From positions 7,381,501-7,445,500 of the forward strand of contig NZ_JANADR010000001.1 of assembly GCF_024199925.1 (NCBI RefSeq): a stretch of 64,000 nt of DNA, read 5' to 3'. A model generated the notes under the pieces. That model was not told the origin of the DNA. It saw nothing but the letters and a program-made list of their open reading frames with translations, and searched no databases. Shown here piece after piece: positions 63,356 to 64,000 of the stretch. Source of the stretch: Bradyrhizobium sp. CCGUVB1N3 (GTDB lineage: Bacteria; Pseudomonadota; Alphaproteobacteria; Rhizobiales; Xanthobacteraceae). The translations under genes and the position numbers were made by a program. Position 1 is the first letter of the stretch. Each line of letters starts with the position of its first letter.

Positions 63356-64000
63356 CGCGCGCTCGCCTTGCTCGTTATGTCCGCGGCCACAGCGCAATTC
63401 ATCGTTTGCCAAACGCATATGCTGGCCCACTGTCGAAAACATCTCCTGCGTAAGCGCAGGAAAGCCTCACGTCAAATCTACCAAAAACATCATACTTGGT
63501 AGATTCGTATAACCTGCTCTCTCGATGCTTGAACCTGTTCGATGGCGAAGACGGCGAACGCCGAACGTGCGTTTCGTGGTGGCCGGGCAAGACCGAGGAG
63601 CAAGACCGAGGAGTATGTGTGGTGCGCCCCTTCGATCCGCAGGAAGCAGCGCTCTTTGAACCGCGCAGCATGACACCGGGGACATCGAGTTTTCTCGTTT
63701 CGATCCGCGCGGCGTAACGACCAGAACTCGTCCGATTGGAACTCACGAGGCCGATCGAGCTGCCGGGAACTGTTCGCCGCGCAAGGGCCATCGGCACGTC
63801 GGCGGCTTCGTGAGAATAGAGGAGGGGGGAACGAAAATTCGAAAGCCGCGGAGAGACCGACGTGCCGGCGGGCAGGCAAGTCAAGTTCTCGCATCGGCGC
63901 TGCCGCGGTTGCGTCCGGACGGCGTGGCAAGAACGGCCTTGTATGGCAGAGCGCCGGCAATTCGAGCCATGAGTTGCCGCAGCCACCGGTGGGCGGCGGA
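63356..64000. other. Right edge of the window
   Basis: Frames are open on both strands, including a minus frame ending at 63490 with a C-x-x-C-type string (TRCPRCHAARF) that could be a zinc ribbon. I cannot choose between the frames or name a family. A gene may enter from beyond the edge. Confidence 0.35.

Noticed and set aside
1-64000. CRISPR array
   Set aside because: The only short tandem repeats found (57121, 58300) have no spacers and four units each; no cas gene is present.

Overview
The window reads as accessory DNA from a rhizobial alpha-proteobacterium, most likely a Bradyrhizobium symbiosis island. The main reasons are three well-placed tts-box-like sites (TtsI, type III secretion regulon), each in front of an effector-type gene, a NopM-type ubiquitin ligase, a NopD-type C48 protease, a NifA/RpoN-type promoter, a VirK-family protein, FixJ-type regulators, and several rhizobial integrative-element families (DUF932, ArdC, DUF736, DUF2493, strawberry-notch helicase, toprim). 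Gene density is low, and many genes are broken or chimeric, as expected of an old island. The genus is inferred from gene content; no rRNA or intact tRNA is present to confirm it.

Layout. 0-16 kb: scattered single genes (lipoprotein lactonase, PAS chemoreceptor, VirK, an envelope-type protein, a self-contained NifA/RpoN-controlled 62-residue gene at 8.2-8.6 kb, two response regulators, a MATE exporter), then a DJ-1 gene fused to an IS5 fragment, a ParDE module, a shortened tRNA-Arg(CCG) and an HU protein. 17-28 kb: a decayed integrative-element module whose DUF932 gene is split at a 6-bp CCGGGC by a compact 6.36-kb element carrying ardC, a small HTH/coiled-coil gene and three consecutive tyrosine recombinases (the third frameshifted). 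It is followed by a ParB relic, a shrunken helicase relic and a toprim gene. 28-42 kb: a surface polysaccharide locus with dTDP-L-rhamnose synthesis (rfbBDA together, rfbC separate), a Wzm/Wzt ABC exporter, three GT2 glycosyltransferases, an O-antigen ligase-like protein and a LuxR-type regulator. 42-44.5 kb: a GH127 beta-L-arabinofuranosidase-type enzyme with an orphan tts-box-like site beyond its 3' end.

45-55 kb is an effector island: a NopD-like SUMO-protease with internal repeats, a NopM-like LRR-NEL E3 ligase, and a catalytically intact trehalose-6-phosphate synthase with a 73-residue polar N-terminal extension. Each has an appropriately oriented tts-box-like sequence upstream. The last gene has the architecture and regulation expected of a type III effector acting on host sugar signalling, like RipTPS of Ralstonia, and is the most exciting single gene here. 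YciB and an AbiEii relic lie between the effectors, and IS701 and IS5 scraps flank them.

55-64 kb: further integrative-element genes (DUF2493, DUF736, a small membrane protein), each DUF gene preceded by a long imperfect palindrome, several small unknown genes with short tandem repeats, an RTX calcium-binding protein and an Mpo1/DUF962-like membrane protein.
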